A stretch of DNA of 64,000 bases. It comes from JABMQB01 sp963666575 (GTDB lineage: Bacteria > Bacteroidota > Bacteroidia > Bacteroidales > Prolixibacteraceae). The DNA lies in the NCBI GenBank assembly GCA_963666575.2, contig CAXXYG010000012.1, positions 248,001 to 312,000 on the forward strand. Direction: 5' to 3'. Positions within the stretch are counted from its first letter, which is position 1, and every line of letters begins with the position of its first letter. Positions 9,584 to 19,736 of this stretch are shown here, in pieces. The notes beneath the pieces were generated by a model. It had not been told where the DNA came from. It saw only the letters and a list, made by a program, of their open reading frames with translations, and did not search any database. The position numbers and the translations under genes are program-made.

Positions 9584-10678
9584 ATGAGGTATAATTTAAC
9601 ACTGATTTTGATTGTTTTATTGCTGGTAACATCAGCCGTAAAGGGGCAGAAAAAAATACGATTGGCAGTAGCCGGGATGTCGCACGGGCATATTGCATTT
9701 ATTTTAGGACGCCCCGATAAAGGCGATTTTGAATTGGTTGGAATTTCAGAATCTGATCAGGAGTTGACAGAAAATATAATCGACCGCTACAAACTCGATC
9801 CAAAATTGTTTTATACTGACCTGGATGAAATGCTCGATGCTGTTAAACCAGAGGCAGTTGTTGCTTTTGGGTCGATTTATGACCATCTGGCGGTTGTTGA
9901 AGCGTGCGCCCCCCGTGGAATTGATGTTATGGTTGAAAAACCTTTGGCAGTAAGTATGAAACATGCCTCAAAAATGCAGAAACTGGCCGAAGAAAACAAC
10001 ATTCATCTTTTAACTGATTACGAAACGTCGTGGTACCCAACCACTGCAAAAACCATAAAAATGGTTCAGGAGGAAAATTTTGTCGGGAAACTGCGAAAAG
10101 TGGTTATTCACGATGGACATGAGGGGCCAATAGAAATAGGTTGCGATAAATATTTCCTTGGTTGGTTAACCGACCCTGTTTTAAATGGTGGCGGTGCTAT
10201 TGTTGATTTTGGATGTTATGGAGCTAATTTAATGACAAAGTTGACAAATGGAGAAAAACCCATTTCCATTACAGCTGTTACCCGCCGATTTAAACCCGAA
10301 AAATACCCCAATGTCGATGACGATGCAACAATAATTGTTTCTTATCCTGAGTCGCAATGTATTATTCAGGCTTCCTGGAACTGGCCATTTAGTCGGAAAG
10401 ACATGGAAGTTTATGGGACAAATGGATCCATTTTTGCAGATAATAGCCATGCTATGCGAATTCGAAATGGAAGTATGGCAGAATCAAAATCTGAAGAAGT
10501 TTCAGCAGATGATGTTCACGTATATGAAGATCCCTTTTCATATTTCCACGGCGTAATTACAGGTAAAATTACGCAACCTCCCTTCGGGCTTTATTCGTTG
10601 GAAAATAACATGCTGGTAGTTCAAATCCTTGATGCTGCCCGTAAGTCGGCTAAAACCGGGAAAGCTGTTAAGTTTTAA
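9584..10678 (+). CDS. Secreted Gfo/Idh/MocA-family oxidoreductase
   Basis: A 364-residue protein. A Sec signal peptide (TLILIVLLLVTSAVKG) precedes the Rossmann fold (IRLAVAGMSHGHIAFIL). The family motif EKPLAVS is present near residue 120, and the C-terminal alpha/beta domain follows (GGGAIVDFGCYG near 206). The usual GxGxxG is degenerate (AGMSHGH). Family members are NAD(P)-dependent sugar dehydrogenases or, in GH109, NAD-using glycosidases. Export by Sec, with no twin-arginine motif, is unusual for a dinucleotide enzyme because the cofactor would have to bind outside the cytoplasm. It lies 33 bases after GH43 in the operon and may oxidise or cleave a sugar released by its neighbours. Confidence 0.82.
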   Translation: MRYNLTLILIVLLLVTSAVKGQKKIRLAVAGMSHGHIAFILGRPDKGDFELVGISESDQELTENIIDRYKLDPKLFYTDLDEMLDAVKPEAVVAFGSIYDHLAVVEACAPRGIDVMVEKPLAVSMKHASKMQKLAEENNIHLLTDYETSWYPTTAKTIKMVQEENFVGKLRKVVIHDGHEGPIEIGCDKYFLGWLTDPVLNGGGAIVDFGCYGANLMTKLTNGEKPISITAVTRRFKPEKYPNVDDDATIIVSYPESQCIIQASWNWPFSRKDMEVYGTNGSIFADNSHAMRIRNGSMAESKSEEVSADDVHVYEDPFSYFHGVITGKITQPPFGLYSLENNMLVVQILDAARKSAKTGKAVKF

Positions 10679-10729
10679 TTGTCAGTAACCCATAAATCCA
10701 TTTAAAATACGGCTAACCTTTTTAGTATT

Positions 10730-12166
10730 ATGACCAAAATTAGAAACATCGTTTATGTTTTATTAATTGTTATATTTATTTTAACAACAGTTGAAGGGCA
10801 GGCTGTTACACGTGTTGCCTGTGTTGGGGCAAGTATCACCGAAGGTGCTTTTATTTCCGATAAAAAACACTTTTCGTTTCCTGGCCAGTTGCAGTATTTG
10901 TTGGGCGATTCATTTCAAGTCGACAATTGGGGCGTGGGTGGATCGACTATGATAAAAAAAGGGAATCAGCCATATTGGAATACCAAAGAGTACCAACTTG
11001 CCTTAAAAAGCAAGCCGGATATTGTTTTTATTGATTTAGGCGGTAACGATGCTAAGTTGATTAATCGCCCTTATTTGAATGAGATTAACCACGATTGCCA
11101 GGAAATGATCACAGCTTTTCAGAAATTGCCTTCGCATCCGCGTGTGATTGTTTTATTGCCGGTGGTTTCGTTTGTAACCGACACATCCGGGATTTGGGAT
11201 CCCGTTATTGTAAAAACCATTAATCAGGGTTTAAGGTTGGCTGCTTATGAAAAAGGTGTAGAAGTGTTGGATATGCATCCGTTGCTCATTAATCACAAAG
11301 AACTGATGCCTGATAAAATTCATCCCAATATTGAAGGTTCCAGGATTTTGGCTTTTCGTTTGTTTGAGTTGATAGTTGCCAAGCAAGATAAAAAGTTTAA
11401 CCTGTTCAGGAAACTTCCTAAAAGTGACGTTCAAAATTTTATGGGTTACCCGTGTAAAGAGTTCACTTTTTCTGGGCGAAATGTTAAGGTAGTTAAACCA
11501 AAATGGTCGGCTCCCGGACATCCGTGGATGTGGCGCATGCGTTTTTGGGCACACGAACCTCAAACCGATATTGCCCTTCTGGAACGCGGATTTCATCTGG
11601 TTTATATCGATTTGTCTGAACTTTTTGGTAATGACGAATGTATTCAAATATGCAACGATTTTTACGCTTTATTGAAAAAAGGCGGTTTAGCAAATAAAGC
11701 TACGTTGGAGGGAATGAGCCGTGGTGGAGTGTATGCCTTAAATTGGGCGGCTGAAAATCCAAAATCGGTTAATGCTGTTTACATCGACAATCCGCTGCTG
11801 GATATGAAAAGCTGGCCTTGTGGATTAGGAAGGAGAGAACCAGGTGCCGCTGAATTTGAAATATTTAAAATTGATTACAACATTATTTCCGATGATCAGT
11901 TGTTGGCATTTAATAACAGCCCGATTGATAAAATACAGGAGCTTGTGAGTGGGAAATATCCCATCCTGATTTTGTGTGCCGACGAGGATGAAGCTGCTCT
12001 TCCTGATGAAAATACACTGCCTTTTAAGAATAAATTTTTGGAAGCTGGCGGTTGCGTTAAAGTGCTACATAAACCCGGTTTTAAACATCATCCGCATAGT
12101 TTTCCAAATCCAACTCCAATTGTTGAGTTTATTCTAAAAGCAACTAAAAGCAACAATTTGTTATAA
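10730..12166 (+). CDS. SGNH-hydrolase + alpha/beta-hydrolase fusion (putative double esterase)
   Basis: A 478-residue secreted protein made of two hydrolase domains. After the signal peptide (cut near Gly23), residues 27-220 are an SGNH/GDSL esterase: Ser35 in VGASITEG (GAS instead of GDS), the Gly block VGGST, the Asn block DLGGNDAK, and DKIHPN supplying the Asp and His. Residues about 235-475 form an alpha/beta hydrolase: nucleophile elbow GMSRGG, acid in CADEDE, and His in KHHPHS. Both active sites look complete. Carbohydrate esterases that remove acetyl or other acyl groups are common in both folds, so this may strip two kinds of ester from one glycan. Which esters is unknown. Confidence 0.8.
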   Translation: MTKIRNIVYVLLIVIFILTTVEGQAVTRVACVGASITEGAFISDKKHFSFPGQLQYLLGDSFQVDNWGVGGSTMIKKGNQPYWNTKEYQLALKSKPDIVFIDLGGNDAKLINRPYLNEINHDCQEMITAFQKLPSHPRVIVLLPVVSFVTDTSGIWDPVIVKTINQGLRLAAYEKGVEVLDMHPLLINHKELMPDKIHPNIEGSRILAFRLFELIVAKQDKKFNLFRKLPKSDVQNFMGYPCKEFTFSGRNVKVVKPKWSAPGHPWMWRMRFWAHEPQTDIALLERGFHLVYIDLSELFGNDECIQICNDFYALLKKGGLANKATLEGMSRGGVYALNWAAENPKSVNAVYIDNPLLDMKSWPCGLGRREPGAAEFEIFKIDYNIISDDQLLAFNNSPIDKIQELVSGKYPILILCADEDEAALPDENTLPFKNKFLEAGGCVKVLHKPGFKHHPHSFPNPTPIVEFILKATKSNNLL

Positions 12167-12202
12167 GAGGATAAACCCAATAAAATTTAAAATCTCAAGT
12201 AC

Positions 12203-13474
12203 ATGAAAAAAAAGATAACGCTATTATTTATTTTATCCTTACTAGTATCTGCAAGCCTTTTTGCAGGCAACAAACATACCAAATCAACAAAGTATCCCTC
12301 GTATAAAGGTTTGGTTATGGCAGGTTATCAAGGATGGTTTCGTCTGCCAGAAAACAAAATAATGTACCCTGATGAGAATCAGGTGCGCCTTGATATGTGG
12401 CCCGATGTAAGTGAATATAAAAAAACATATCCTACTGGATTAAAGAATGCCGATGGTTCTACATCCCGCTTTTTTAATTCTTCCGATAAAAGTACCGTTG
12501 ATACCCATTTTAAGTGGATGCAGGAGTATGGTGTAGACGGAGTTTTTATGCAACGTTTTTATAGTGCAGCAAGGCCACGCGCCCGCCACGGTCATGCAAC
12601 CGATGTGCTCAATCATGCGTTTGAAGCTGCCTCGAAATATGAGCGTGCTGTGGCTGTTATGTACGATTTGTCGGGTTTAAGAAAGTCAGGCGAAGATTGT
12701 TCAATTTTAATTGAGGATTGGAAATACCTGGTTGATTCATTAAAGCTCACCAATCAAAAAGGAACAAATACCTATTTGTTTCACAAGGACAAACCGCTGG
12801 TTGCAATTTGGGGTGTTGGTTTTCCCGACCGTCCTTACGATATTCGTAACATTGGTTTGGAACGTTTTATCGATTTCCTGAAAAATGACCCTGAATATGG
12901 TGGTTGCAGTATTATGATGGGCGTGCCTACTTTCTGGCGTGAATTAAATGCCGATTGTATACATGACCCGTATTTACACGAACTGATTAAACAAGCGGAC
13001 ATAGTTTTACCCTGGATGGTGCAACGTTTTTCTCCGCTTTTACATAATGACATGGATCGGTACCGCGACCTTATTTTGGATGATATTGCCTGGTGCAAAA
13101 CATACAATATTGGTTATGTTCCCTGCGTATATCCCGGCTTCAGCTGGCATAATTTGAGTGTTCATGAGTTTCCTGATGATATAAAACCATCGGGTTCAAT
13201 TCCGCGACAAGGTGGTCGGTTTTACTGGCAACAAATGTCAACGGCCATTCGTTCGGGCGCTGAAATGATTTATGTGGCTATGTTTGACGAAGTGAACGAA
13301 GGAACTGCCATTTTTAAAGTGACAGATAATCCGCCTGTGAGTAAAGTTGCTGAATTTGTCGGGATGGATGGAAAACCATCTGATCATTATTTGTGGTTGA
13401 CAGGTGAAGCAGCAAAAATGTTACGAAAAGAAAAACCATTGGTTTTTACGCTACCTGAGCGCAAAGAAAAATGA
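12203..13474 (+). CDS. GH71/GH99-like secreted glycosidase (copy 1)
   Basis: A 423-residue protein with a Sec signal (LLFILSLLVSASLFA). The sequence fits the GH99/GH71-like group often labelled xylosidase/arabinosidase in Bacteroidota: YKGLVMAGYQGWF at the start, LDMWPDVSEY, HFKWMQEYGVDGVFMQRF, AVMYDLSG, and the late acid motif MFDEVNEGTAIF, which corresponds to the conserved Glu region of GH71/GH99. The fold is a TIM barrel. Known relatives cut alpha-mannans (GH99) or alpha-1,3-glucan (GH71); the substrate of this branch is not settled. The next gene is a clear paralogue, 23 bases downstream. Confidence 0.78.
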   Translation: MKKKITLLFILSLLVSASLFAGNKHTKSTKYPSYKGLVMAGYQGWFRLPENKIMYPDENQVRLDMWPDVSEYKKTYPTGLKNADGSTSRFFNSSDKSTVDTHFKWMQEYGVDGVFMQRFYSAARPRARHGHATDVLNHAFEAASKYERAVAVMYDLSGLRKSGEDCSILIEDWKYLVDSLKLTNQKGTNTYLFHKDKPLVAIWGVGFPDRPYDIRNIGLERFIDFLKNDPEYGGCSIMMGVPTFWRELNADCIHDPYLHELIKQADIVLPWMVQRFSPLLHNDMDRYRDLILDDIAWCKTYNIGYVPCVYPGFSWHNLSVHEFPDDIKPSGSIPRQGGRFYWQQMSTAIRSGAEMIYVAMFDEVNEGTAIFKVTDNPPVSKVAEFVGMDGKPSDHYLWLTGEAAKMLRKEKPLVFTLPERKEK

Positions 13475-13497
13475 ATCAGAAAACATAAAATACAAAA

Positions 13498-14775
13498 ATG
13501 AAAGTTAACAAAAGGATAGGAATGATAGTTTTGATTTGTACCTTTTTCAGTACAATTATTTGGGCTCAATCTTCCGATACAAATAACAAAGAAAAATTCG
13601 AAAAACATACCATGTCTCCGGGTTTGGTGATGGCCGGTTATCAGGGATGGTTTAATACTCCTTTGGATGGTGAGGGGCGTGGTTGGCACCATTACGAACG
13701 CCACGGAAAATTTGAACCGGGTTATTGCACCATCGATTATTGGCCCAATATGAGCGAATACGAAAAACAGTATGAAACAGCTTTCAGGTTCGAAGATGGA
13801 AGCCCTGCAACTGTATTTAGTCCTGCCGATGAAAGTACGGTCCGCCTGCATTTTAAATGGATGGAAGAGTATGGAATTGACGGTGTTTTTATGCAACGTT
13901 TTATTTCCGAAATCCGCAATGAATCAGGGATGAAACATTTTACGGGCGTATTGAAATCGGCGAGTAAAGCTGCGCTGGATTACGACCGGTCAATCGCTGT
14001 GATGTACGATTTATCAGGAATTACTTCGAATGAAGTGGATATTGTAATCAATGATTGGAAGAATCTGCTGAAAAAGTTTGGTTTCCATAAGCGCACAAAA
14101 TATGGAAACTATTTGTTTTGTAACAACCGTCCTTTGGTAGCAATATGGGGAGTTGGTTTTAATGATAACCGCAAATATAACCTCGATGACATTGAGAAAC
14201 TTATTAATTTTATGAAGTCAGACGGAGGTGGTAATTGCTCTGTTTTGCTTGGTGTTCCAACGTACTGGCGCGAGTTTGGCCGCGATTGTGTGAAAGAAAA
14301 AAAGTTGCACGAGCTTATTAAAATGGCAGATGTGGTGCATCCATGGTTTGTAGGGCGTTTTAATGAAGATGGCTATGATAATTTTAAGTCGCTCATCGGA
14401 AAAGATAAAAAGTGGTGCGAAAAAAATGGGCTAAAATATATGCCCGTGGTATTTCCTGGTTTTAGCTGGGACAATATGCGCCCGGGACGCCCAACCATTA
14501 CAATTCCGCGTAACTCAGGAAATTTTTTTTGGAAACAGTTGAGTGGTGCAGCGAACGAAGGTGCCGAAATGATTTACGTGGCAATGTTTGACGAAATTGA
14601 TGAAGGAACTGCTATTTTTAAAACCGCTCACCGGGTGCCGGTCGGCGAAAGTAAATTTATTCCGGTGAATGCTGATATTCCAACCGACCATTATTTGTGG
14701 CTTACAGGAAAAGCAGCACAAATGCTAAAAAATAAAGAACTATTACCCATCGAAAAACCAGTTCAGAATGAATAA
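13498..14775 (+). CDS. GH71/GH99-like secreted glycosidase (copy 2)
   Basis: A 425-residue paralogue of the preceding gene, about half identical by eye, with the same landmarks: GLVMAGYQGWF, DYWPNMSEYEK, HFKWMEEYGIDGVFMQRF, VAIWGVGF and MFDEIDEGTAIF. Signal peptide MIVLICTFFSTIIWAQ. It differs in a longer loop after GYQGWF (GEGRGWHHYERHG) and in the mid-region, so the two copies may handle different linkages or positions. Its last 8 bases overlap the start of the GH95 gene, which suggests translational coupling. Confidence 0.78.
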   Translation: MKVNKRIGMIVLICTFFSTIIWAQSSDTNNKEKFEKHTMSPGLVMAGYQGWFNTPLDGEGRGWHHYERHGKFEPGYCTIDYWPNMSEYEKQYETAFRFEDGSPATVFSPADESTVRLHFKWMEEYGIDGVFMQRFISEIRNESGMKHFTGVLKSASKAALDYDRSIAVMYDLSGITSNEVDIVINDWKNLLKKFGFHKRTKYGNYLFCNNRPLVAIWGVGFNDNRKYNLDDIEKLINFMKSDGGGNCSVLLGVPTYWREFGRDCVKEKKLHELIKMADVVHPWFVGRFNEDGYDNFKSLIGKDKKWCEKNGLKYMPVVFPGFSWDNMRPGRPTITIPRNSGNFFWKQLSGAANEGAEMIYVAMFDEIDEGTAIFKTAHRVPVGESKFIPVNADIPTDHYLWLTGKAAQMLKNKELLPIEKPVQNE

Positions 14776-15937
14776 TAAATTCAAAATAAAAATTGTTTTT
14801 GTCATTATAGGAGCATTGTTAATTAAAATCTCAATGGCTCAGATACCTGCAAGCCAGCGTGTCGAAAAAATTACGGCCAACTGGTTCGACCGGGCTAAAA
14901 TTGCAAACGGAGATTTGAAGCCGGATGGCACAACACTTTTATGGTACCAGCAAGCTGCAAAGGTATGGGAAGAAGCGTTACCAATAGGAAATGGAAAACT
15001 CGGAGCTATGGTATTTGGTGGTGTTGCCGATGAACGAATTCAGCTGAATGAAAGCTCGCTGTGGGATGGTTATCCCATGGATCCAAACGATCCTTCCTCT
15101 TTAGAATTTCTACCCGAAGTGCAGCGTTTGTTATTTGAAGGTAAAAACAATGAAGCGGTAAAACTAGCCGAGCAACACATGATGGGCCGTCCACGCGGCG
15201 TAAAACCGTATCAGTCGTTGGGTGAACTTTGGTTTGATACGCCTATTTTGAACGCCTCGAATTACGTTCGAAGCCTGGATCTTTCAACAGCGGTAACGAC
15301 TACTAAATATACTGCCGATGGTGTTGATTACGTGCGGGAAGTTTTTATTTCGCCTGTCGATCAGGTGATGGTTGTTCATTTTTTTTCTTCCAAAAACAAT
15401 AAAATAAATTTTAATTTGATATTAAAACGGCAACAGGATGCCGTTTGCGAAATGGTTGCCGGTGATTCCAATTCACTGTTGCTGAAAGGCCAGATCGGCC
15501 GCAAGGATAAAAGTGGTAATCAACGTGGCCTGAGTTTTGCCGCTCAGGTAAAAGCCATTTCTAAAGGAGGAAACATCAATGTTTTAGATGGTGTGTTAAA
15601 AGTATCGGAAGCTACAGAAGTAACATTGTTTTTGAGTGGTGCCACCAATTATCCTGGCTTGGCTAATTTGGCAAATGGCCCCGATCAATCAATCGATGTT
15701 GAAGCTGCATGTGCGCAAACCATTGAGAAAGCAGTATCTAAAAGTTATAGAAAACTAAAAGCTGATCATATAAAAGAACATCAACGTTTGTTTAACCGTG
15801 TTGAGTTGAGTTTTGGGGAAGTTGATGCCTCAGTATTGGCGCTACCAACCGATAAGCGATTGGAATTAGCCAGAGAAAATGGGACACCCGACAAAAGCCT
15901 GGTAGAAACATTTTTTCAGTTTGCCGCTATTTGCTGA
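14768..15937 (+). pseudogene. Split GH95 alpha-L-fucosidase, N-terminal part
   Basis: Codes for the signal peptide (IGALLIKISMAQ) and the N-terminal beta-sandwich of a GH95 enzyme: WYQQAAKVWEEALPIGNGKLGAMVFGG, LNESSLWDG, YQSLGELWF. The frame ends early at TTTCAGTTTGCCGCTATTTG then TGA. Relatives continue FQFGRYLLISSSRPGT, and that exact continuation is present in the next frame, so one base is missing near 15923-15925. Without the second half this fragment has no catalytic residues. It may be a genuine mutation or an assembly error. The remaining protein, if joined, would be about 826 residues, normal for GH95. Confidence 0.85.
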
Positions 15938-17247
15938 TTTCAAGTTCACGTCCTGGTACTATGCCTGCTAATTTGCAGGGAATTTGGGCATGGCAAATGA
16001 ATCCACCGTGGAATGCCGATTATCATACAAATATTAATTTCCAGATGAACTATTGGCCGGCTGAGATTACCAACCTTTCGGAGTTGCACATGCCACTTTT
16101 CGATTTGGCTGATGCTTTGGTGGAGCCGGGGTCAAAAACGGCAAAAGTGCTATACGGAGCTGATGGTTGGGTGGTCCATCATTTAACAGATGCGTGGGGT
16201 TATACTACTCCGGCGGATGGACCGCAGGGGATATGGCCAATGGGTGCTGCCTGGCTGGCACAGCATCCCTGGGAGCATTATGCTTTTACAGGCGATGAGG
16301 CTTTTTTGCGCGAGCGTGCGTATCCGCTGATGAAAGGTGCTGCTGAGTTTATTTTCGATTTTCTGGTGGTGGCTCCCGAAGGAAGCGCTTGTCCGGGAAA
16401 GTTGGTGACCAATCCTTCGTATTCGCCCGAAAATGCTTTTGTTCTGCCCAATGGCAAAACAACGGTTTTTACTTACGGGGCAACAATGGACCTTGAAATT
16501 ATTCACGATTTGCTGACGCACTGTATCAAAGCCTGCGATATTTTAGGTGTGGATACGGATTTTAAGATACAATGTGAAAAAACGTTGAAAAATCTGGCGC
16601 CTATTCAAATCAGCGAAAAAACCGGGCGAATTATGGAGTGGGCTGAAGATTATAAGGAAGTTGAACCGCATCATCGGCATACCTCTCACTTGTTTGGTCT
16701 GCATCCCGGAAACCAAATAACCACTTTAGGAACCCCAGAACTTGCCGAAGCAGCACGCAAAACATTGATTGCCCGTGGCGACGACGGAACAGGGTGGGGG
16801 CTTGCCTGGAAAATAAATATGTGGAACCGCTTGCAGGATGGCGACCATGCCTTTAAATTACTTTCTGTTTTGTTGGCTTCAAAAACTTTACCAAACTTGT
16901 TTGATAATCATCCACCATTTCAAATCGATGGGAACTTTGGTGCTACTGCCGCCATTGCAGAAATGTTGGTGCAAAGCCAGTCTCAAAATGAAGATGGAAG
17001 TTATAATTTGCAAATTTTACCCTCGCTGCCGTCAGCTTTGGCTGATGGTTCGGTAAAAGGTTTAAGGGCGCGAGGTGGTTTTGTTGTTGATTTAGACTGG
17101 AAAAATGGAAAAGTTACCAGTGTGAGAATTTTTTCTGAAAATGGAAGTCCACTGCATATTTCCGATGGGCTAAATCGATATGACTCAGAAACCACCTATA
17201 ATGAAATAATAAAACTTGATCATACATTTAATATAAAAGAGCAATGA
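15931..17247 (+). pseudogene. Split GH95 alpha-L-fucosidase, catalytic part
   Basis: Continues the GH95 protein in the -1 frame from RYLLISSSRPGTMP. It carries the (alpha/alpha)6 barrel and all the residues expected for alpha-1,2-fucosidase or related galactosidase activity: the two Asn of HTNINFQMNYWPAE (N421/N423 of Bifidobacterium AfcA), the acid Glu in RIMEWAEDYKE, and the Asp in FQIDGNFGATAA. The C-terminal sheet ends normally (GGFVVDLDWKNGKV). The apparent TTG start at 15931 is only where the frame opens; no signal peptide is present. The stop overlaps the next gene's ATG by four bases. Substrate by family: alpha-L-fucose or alpha-L-galactose at a non-reducing end. Confidence 0.87.
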
Positions 17248-19484
17248 AAATAAACTTAAACACTAGCCTATTATTACTGATTATTGCATTTTTAGCTTCC
17301 TGTACTATACCTAAGTCGGAAACTAATATTGCCACCATTGAGCCGGTTGATTATGTTAATCCATACATGGGAAACATAAGCCACTTGTTGGTACCAACCT
17401 TTCCAACCATCCATTTGCCAAACAGTTTATTACGCGTGTATCCCGAGCGCCGCGATTATACCGAAATAGAATTGAATGGTTTACCACTTATTGTGACCAG
17501 TCACCGTGGTAGTTCGGCATTTAACTTAAGTCCTTATCAGGGAGACGAAAAAGGATTAAAACCTGTTATACAGTTTCGTTACGATCAGGAAGTGCTGACT
17601 CCTTATTCCTATTCGGTTTATTTGGATGAACAAAATATTCAGGTTGATTTTGGTTTGTCGCATCAATCGGCTGCATACGAAATCCAATTTGAAAAAAATG
17701 CCCCGGCTTATTTGGTTTTGAACTCCCGAAATGGAGGAATGACCTGGGATGGAAAGGCAATCAGTGGTTATCAATTAATTGAAAATAATACCCGGGTTTA
17801 TTTGCATATGGTGCCTGGAGAATTGCCTCAGCAGGTTTCAAAATTAAACAACTCAATCCTTACTGAAGCCACAAGTGCCAAAGGCCGGAATGCTTGTTTG
17901 GTTTTGAAATATCCGCAAGGAACCAAAAATCTGAAATTGCAGTATGGGATTTCGTTTATAAATGAAAAGCAGGCCAAAGCCAATATGGAGCGCGAAGTGG
18001 CTGGAAAAACAGTTGCAGAGCTTCAATCTGCCGGGCGCACTGCCTGGAACGAGGCGCTTGGTAAAATTAAAGTGAATGGTGGAAGTGAAAACGAACAAAC
18101 TGTTTTTTATACTTCTTTGTACCGTTGTTTTGAACGTCCGGTTTGTATTTCGGAAGATGGAAGCTACTATAGCGCTTTCGATGGGAAAGTACATGACGAT
18201 CAAGGCCGTCCATTTTATACCGATGATTGGATTTGGGACTCATACCGGGCACATCATCCGTTGCGGGTGCTGATCGATTCTAAAAAAGAAGAAGATATTC
18301 TGAATTCGTTTGTTTTGATGTCGGAACAAATGGATCAATTTTGGTGGCCAACTTTTCCCGAAATTACCGGCGATAGCCGCCGCATGAACTCAAACCATGG
18401 TGTTGCATCAGTAATTGATGCGTATCGAAAGGGCCTGAGGAACTTTGATCTGGAAAAAGCATACAAAGCTTGTAAGGGGGCTATTACTGAAAAAACATTG
18501 GCGCCATGGTCTGGTATGCCTGCAGGTGAACTCGATTTGTTTTACAAAAATCACGGTTACATCCCGGCTTTGAATGAAGGTGAAAAAGAAACCATCCCTG
18601 AGGTTCATTCCTTTGAACGTCGCCAGCCGGTGGCAGTTACTTTGGGAACTTCGTACGACGAATGGTGTTTGTCGCAAATTGCTGAAGAACTGGATAAAAC
18701 CGAAGATGCTGAATATTTTTTGAATGCTTCATTAAACTACCGAAATTTGTTTAATGCAAAAACTGAATTTTTTCATCCAAAAGATAAAGATGGAAAATTT
18801 ATTGAACCTTTTGATTATAAATTTTCGGGAGGAATGGGAGCCCGTGGTTATTATGGCGAAAACAATGCCTGGACCTATCGTTGGGATGTGCAGCACAATA
18901 TTCCTGATTTGATTAATTTGATGGGTGGTAAAGAAGAATTTATCAAAAATCTGGATGCAACTTTTACCGAACCTTTGGGACGCGGAAAGTATGCGTTTTA
19001 TGCACAACTGCCTGATCAAACAGGAAACGTAGGGCAATTTTCAATGGCCAATGAACCATCGCTGCACATTCCATATTTGTACAACTATGCCGGACAACCC
19101 TGGAAAACTCAAAAACGTTTGCGCACGCTTTTGAAAGCGTGGTTCCGAAATGATTTGATGGGTGTTCCAGGAGATGAAGATGGTGGTGGCATGTCGTCGT
19201 TTGTTGTGTTTTCATCTATGGGTTTTTACCCGGTTACACCTGGAATACCTAGTTATTCAATTGGTAGCCCTTTATTCGAGAACGTTAAAATTAAACTTGA
19301 AAACGGAAAAGTTTTTGAGGTTGAAGCCCTCAATGTTTCTGACGAAAATAAATACATCCAATCGGCAATTTTAAATGGAAAGGCACTTAACGCATGCTGG
19401 CTTAGCCATGACGATTTAGTAAGTGGAGGGAATTTAATTTTGGAGATGGGAAATAAAAAGAATGAAAAATGGGGAGTGGAATAG
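17244..19484 (+). CDS. GH92 alpha-mannosidase-family lipoprotein
   Basis: A 746-residue protein, full length for GH92. The lipoprotein signal ends LLIIAFLASC (Cys20). Landmarks: VDYVNPYMGN at the mature start, the mid-protein DDWIWDSYRAHHPL, GGMGARGYYGENNAWTYRWD, and the C-terminal core GVPGDEDGGGMSSF followed by GFYPVTPG and IGSPLF. The acidic GDEDGGG stretch corresponds to the base/calcium site of GH92 exo-alpha-mannosidases. The family removes alpha-linked mannose by inversion. The start codon overlaps the GH95 stop (ATGA), and this is the last gene of the operon; a terminator begins 38 bases after the stop. Mannose as the true substrate is inferred from the family only. Confidence 0.88.
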   Translation: MKINLNTSLLLLIIAFLASCTIPKSETNIATIEPVDYVNPYMGNISHLLVPTFPTIHLPNSLLRVYPERRDYTEIELNGLPLIVTSHRGSSAFNLSPYQGDEKGLKPVIQFRYDQEVLTPYSYSVYLDEQNIQVDFGLSHQSAAYEIQFEKNAPAYLVLNSRNGGMTWDGKAISGYQLIENNTRVYLHMVPGELPQQVSKLNNSILTEATSAKGRNACLVLKYPQGTKNLKLQYGISFINEKQAKANMEREVAGKTVAELQSAGRTAWNEALGKIKVNGGSENEQTVFYTSLYRCFERPVCISEDGSYYSAFDGKVHDDQGRPFYTDDWIWDSYRAHHPLRVLIDSKKEEDILNSFVLMSEQMDQFWWPTFPEITGDSRRMNSNHGVASVIDAYRKGLRNFDLEKAYKACKGAITEKTLAPWSGMPAGELDLFYKNHGYIPALNEGEKETIPEVHSFERRQPVAVTLGTSYDEWCLSQIAEELDKTEDAEYFLNASLNYRNLFNAKTEFFHPKDKDGKFIEPFDYKFSGGMGARGYYGENNAWTYRWDVQHNIPDLINLMGGKEEFIKNLDATFTEPLGRGKYAFYAQLPDQTGNVGQFSMANEPSLHIPYLYNYAGQPWKTQKRLRTLLKAWFRNDLMGVPGDEDGGGMSSFVVFSSMGFYPVTPGIPSYSIGSPLFENVKIKLENGKVFEVEALNVSDENKYIQSAILNGKALNACWLSHDDLVSGGNLILEMGNKKNEKWGVE

Positions 19485-19522
19485 AGGCGTTTCATTAAGC
19501 CTTTTTTTTTGAATAAATTCCG

Positions 19523-19559
19523 AAAGGCTCATAAGTTGCTGAGCTTATGAGCCTTTTTT
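19523..19559 (+). terminator. Rho-independent terminator after GH92
   Basis: A perfect 13-base stem (19523-19535 with 19544-19556) with an 8-base loop runs into a T tract at 19554-19559. It closes the operon that starts at 8555. Confidence 0.88.
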
Positions 19560-19736
19560 GTTTGATTTGTTTAATTGCATAAAAGAGGCGAAAATATTTG
19601 TCTTGATTTTTTTTATAACCAATAAATTTTCATTCCCGCCCGCCCAAACAAAACCGTCCGTTATCTGTTATTTCCAACTATAAAGGCAAAACTGTCTTTT
19701 TCCGCAAAAAGCAAAAAAAAAACCAAATTTTGGCTG

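Noticed and set aside
13387..13896. 169-codon minus-strand frame across the two GH71/99-like genes
   Set aside because: Opposes two well-supported genes and has no recognisable domain.
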